From assembly GCA_020431545.1 (NCBI GenBank), contig JAGQIB010000201.1:4369-13154 (forward strand): a stretch of DNA of 8,786 bases. The letters run 5' to 3'. The position numbers were made by a program, and so were the translations under genes. The DNA comes from Gemmatimonadota bacterium. GTDB lineage: Bacteria; ARS69. Positions 7,009 to 8,786 of the stretch are shown here, piece by piece (positions within the stretch are counted from its first letter, which is position 1; each line of letters starts with the position of its first letter). The notes under the pieces were generated by a model. The model saw only the letters and a list, made by a program, of their open reading frames with translations. It had not been told where the DNA came from and did not search any database.

Positions 7009-7410
7009 ATGAAGACCCCGCCCACGGCCAAGGAACTGCGGAACTTCGGACTGTCCTTGGGGGTGGTCTGTCTCATCTGGGCCGGCGTGCTGACCTGGCG
7101 GGGCCATCCGGAGCCCGTGAAGTGGCTCCTGGGGGCCGCCCCGGTGCTCGCGACCCTGGGACTGGCCTGGCCGGCGGCCCTGGGCCCGTTGCACCGGGTC
7201 TGGATGCCCGTGGCCCACGGGATCGCCCAGGCCTTGACCTGGGTTCTGCTCGCCGTGGTCTTCTACGTGGTGTTCACTCCGTACGGGCTGATCAGCCGGG
7301 CCCTGGGCAAGGACCCGCTGGACCGCAAGATCGACCGAAATCGACCGTCGTACTGGATCCGTCGCGAGGACGGTCCGTTCGACCCGGAGCGCTTGAAGCG
7401 CCAGTACTAG
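7009..7410 (+). CDS. SxtJ-family small membrane protein, 133 aa
   Basis: This gene follows the carbamoyltransferase after 3 nt, so the two are almost certainly co-transcribed. The product has three hydrophobic stretches (about 13-30, 38-58 and 72-92) and then a cytoplasmic-looking tail with FTPYGLISRALGKDPLD (89-105), SYW (114-116) and a final RQY. I recognise this layout, RNFG near the N-terminus, a last helix followed by TPxG and GKDPLD, then SYW, as that of SxtJ-type proteins. These are proteins of unknown function encoded next to SxtI-type carbamoyltransferases. A role in anchoring or regulating the carbamoyltransferase at the inner membrane is inference from gene order only. The ATG is the natural start. 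A weak GAGG lies 11 nt upstream, inside the end of the preceding gene. Confidence 0.8.
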   Translation: MKTPPTAKELRNFGLSLGVVCLIWAGVLTWRGHPEPVKWLLGAAPVLATLGLAWPAALGPLHRVWMPVAHGIAQALTWVLLAVVFYVVFTPYGLISRALGKDPLDRKIDRNRPSYWIRREDGPFDPERLKRQY

Positions 7411-7413
7411 TCC

Positions 7414-7431
7414 GCCGGGGGATGCCCCGGC
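7414..7431 (+). other. GC hairpin between the SxtJ-like and SxtK-like genes
   Basis: GCCGGGG (7414-7420) pairs perfectly with CCCCGGC (7425-7431) across a GATG tetraloop, beginning 3 nt after the SxtJ-like stop codon. No T-run follows, so it is more likely an mRNA-stability or attenuation element than a strong terminator. Confidence 0.5.
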
Positions 7432-7467
7432 CCGGGCCCGCGAGGCCGGAAGGAGAAGGGGACGTCG

Positions 7468-7626
7468 ATGGCGAGCCGCGTCGGAATCATCCGGGAGTTC
7501 CTGGGTTTCCTGAAGGTCCGCAAGAAGCTCTGGTTGACCCCGGTCGTGGTGGTTCTGGTGGTGCTCGGCGCGCTGATCCTGTTCACTTCCAGCTCCGTGG
7601 CGCCCTTCATCTACACGCTGTTCTAG
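7468..7626 (+). CDS. SxtK/DUF5989-family single-pass membrane protein, 52 aa
   Basis: This short gene falls below common length cut-offs. The product begins MASRVGIIREFLGFLKVRKK, a short amphipathic, basic N-terminus. One hydrophobic helix follows (about 22-40), and it ends with SSSVAPFIYTLF. The EF-FL-RKK-W-P arrangement and the VAPFIYTLF end are hallmarks of the DUF5989/SxtK family of about 50 residues. Basic residues before the helix suggest the N-terminus stays in the cytoplasm. A purine-rich tract (AGGAG at 7451-7455, more purines to 7461) precedes the ATG. It is the third gene of the set, 57 nt after the SxtJ-like gene, in the order seen in saxitoxin clusters (sxtI-sxtJ-sxtK). The family has no known biochemical function; a partner role for the carbamoyltransferase is inferred from the conserved neighbourhood. 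Confidence 0.85.
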   Translation: MASRVGIIREFLGFLKVRKKLWLTPVVVVLVVLGALILFTSSSVAPFIYTLF

Positions 7627-7635
7627 TCGAAGCCC

Positions 7636-7662
7636 CGCGGCGCCGGGACTGCGCGGCGCCGG
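7636..7662 (+). terminator. GC hairpin/direct repeat after the SxtK-like gene (possible weak terminator)
   Basis: An 11-nt direct repeat, CGCGGCGCCGG, occurs at 7636-7646 and 7652-7662. Because its core CGGCGCCG is self-complementary, the two copies (7638-7645 and 7654-7661) can form an 8-bp stem with an 8-nt loop. It starts 10 nt after the stop codon, where a terminator or processing site would lie. There is no T-tract, so read-through into the next gene is possible. Confidence 0.4.
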
Positions 7663-7696
7663 ACCGAGGGAACGACCGGCACGACTCGGAGGCCTC

Positions 7697-8786
7697 ATGA
7701 GAGTTCTCGCCCGACTGCTCCTCGCCGGCACGGTCGCGCTGTTCGCGACCGCCGCCCCGCTCGCCGCCGCCCCTTCCGTCGACGACGGCTCCGGCGGCAC
7801 GCTGCTCGGCGGCAGCGAACACGAGGGGACCGTCACCGCGCGCCTCCTCTCCGAGGCCGACGCGATCGCGCCCGGCACCACGTTCACGGTCGCCGTCGAG
7901 ATCCGCATGCAGCCCGGCTGGCACACCTACTGGGAGAACGGCGGCGACGCCGGCCTGCCCACCACGATCGACTGGGTCCTCCCGGACGGCTTCACCGCCG
8001 GGCCGATCGAGTGGCCGGTGCCGCACCGGTACGCCGAGGAAGGCGACGTGGTCACGTTCGGCTACGCGGACAAGGTGTTGCTGCTCACCGAGATCACGGC
8101 TCCGGACGACCTTCCGGTCGGCGGGCGCGTCCCGATCGACGCCACCGTCGACTGGCTCCAGTGCAAGGACATCTGCATCCCCGGCGGCGGCGACGTCTCG
8201 CTGCGCCTGCCCGTGGAGTCCGAGATCCGCCCGGCGGCCGAGGCGGTGCTCACCGCGTTCGGCGAGGCGCGCGCGCGCCACCCGCAGCCGATCTCGTCGC
8301 TCGAGCGGGTCGCGGTGCACGTCCAGCAGAACCCCACCCGCATCGCGCCGGGCGAAAGCGGCGAGATCGCCGTGATCTTCGACGGCCTCGACGGCTTCGA
8401 TCTCGCGCACTCCACGTTCCTGCCGCGCCCGTCCGAGGAGATCTGGATGCGCGACGGCGAGTTCCGCACGGACGGAAAGACGCTCGCGGTGGTGATCCCG
8501 GTGGAGGTCGACGCTTCGGTGGAAGCGGGTTCGGCCGTGCTGCTGCCCGCCGTGGTCGAGATCGGAAGCGTGGAGCGGCACGAGCCGTGGCTGCTCACGT
8601 TCGAGGTGCCGGTCGACGTCGCGCCCGAGGGGGTCGCGGCCGTCGCGTCGACGGCGCCGATCTTCACCGGCGGCAAGTCGTTCCTGGAGACGGCCGCGGC
8701 CGCGCCGGCCGCCGCGACCGGAGCCGCCGCGCTGCTGCGCTACCTGCTGCTCGCGTTCCTCGGCGGCATCATCCTGAACGTGATGC
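7697..8786 (+). CDS. dsbD: DsbD/ScsB-type protein-disulfide reductase, N-terminal part
   Basis: The first 363 codons are present and the gene runs off the right edge. A signal peptide is clear: a basic start, a hydrophobic core, and probable cleavage after AAA near residue 25. The periplasmic DsbD_N-like domain follows (about 45-175), with PGWHTYWENGGDAG (73-86), the WPVPHRY segment (106-112), FGYADKVLLL (121-130) and WLQCKDICIPGG (153-164). Cys156 and Cys160 are the likely redox pair. A second beta-rich stretch (about 200-310) precedes the first membrane helix (LLRYLLLAFLGGIILNVM, 346-363), where the window ends; in the family Pro-Cys usually comes next. DsbD/ScsB proteins pass electrons from cytoplasmic thioredoxin across the membrane to periplasmic thiol proteins. 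GGAGG lies 4 nt before the ATG. The gene is 70 nt beyond the SxtK-like gene on the same strand, but a functional link is not evident. Confidence 0.88.
   Translation, partial: MRVLARLLLAGTVALFATAAPLAAAPSVDDGSGGTLLGGSEHEGTVTARLLSEADAIAPGTTFTVAVEIRMQPGWHTYWENGGDAGLPTTIDWVLPDGFTAGPIEWPVPHRYAEEGDVVTFGYADKVLLLTEITAPDDLPVGGRVPIDATVDWLQCKDICIPGGGDVSLRLPVESEIRPAAEAVLTAFGEARARHPQPISSLERVAVHVQQNPTRIAPGESGEIAVIFDGLDGFDLAHSTFLPRPSEEIWMRDGEFRTDGKTLAVVIPVEVDASVEAGSAVLLPAVVEIGSVERHEPWLLTFEVPVDVAPEGVAAVASTAPIFTGGKSFLETAAAAPAAATGAAALLRYLLLAFLGGIILNVM

Noticed and set aside
5107..7926. A 939-codon open frame on the minus strand opposite the carbamoyltransferase operon
   Set aside because: It spans several well-supported genes antisense, has the Arg/His/Glu-rich composition of a shadow frame, and shows no recognisable domain.
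8062..8676. Minus-strand frames opposite the DsbD-type gene
   Set aside because: The composition is Ser/Thr/Arg-rich shadow, while the plus strand encodes a signal peptide and a recognisable DsbD_N domain through the same stretch.

Overview
This is a GC-rich bacterial window (roughly two-thirds G+C by eye, third codon positions mostly G or C) packed with protein genes. It contains no RNA genes, CRISPR arrays or mobile elements that I can see. The mix of a ThrA-like aspartokinase, a receiver/dikinase-type ATP-grasp protein, a NodU-type carbamoyltransferase with SxtJ/SxtK-like partners and a DsbD-type reductase suits a high-GC, probably Gram-negative, environmental lineage. Candidates are the Myxococcota/deltaproteobacterial, Gemmatimonadota or 'Eisenbacteria'-like groups. 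This placement is a guess from gene content; no marker gene is present.

Left half (1-4961, minus strand): a four-gene operon read right to left. It encodes an HD-like protein with a degenerate HD doublet (4961-4422), an M42/M20-like zinc aminopeptidase (4425-3238), a 1003-residue protein joining two receiver-like domains to a PEP-synthase/PPDK-type ATP-grasp module (3241-230), and the N-terminus of an aspartate kinase that runs off the left edge (233-1). All three junctions are ATGA or GTGA stop-start overlaps, so the four products are probably translationally coupled from one promoter just upstream of 4961.

Centre (4962-5181): a 220-bp divergent intergenic region with one sigma70-like promoter facing each way. 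The rightward promoter has a 10-bp palindrome covering the end of its -35 box and part of its spacer. The first gene on each side starts with TTG.

Right half (5182-8786, plus strand): a NodU/CmcH-family carbamoyltransferase, a small SxtJ-family membrane protein 3 nt downstream, and a 52-residue SxtK/DUF5989-type membrane protein that is easily missed. This is the same gene order as sxtI-sxtJ-sxtK of saxitoxin clusters, but here without any saxitoxin genes. GC-rich hairpins lie after the second and third genes. A DsbD/ScsB-type thiol:disulfide reductase gene follows after 70 nt and runs off the right edge; only its signal peptide, periplasmic domain and the start of its first membrane helix are present.

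The best candidates for under-described biology are the carbamoyltransferase-SxtJ-SxtK module outside a toxin cluster, and the receiver/ATP-grasp protein that lacks the phosphohistidine and PEP/pyruvate domains and is coupled to an aspartokinase.
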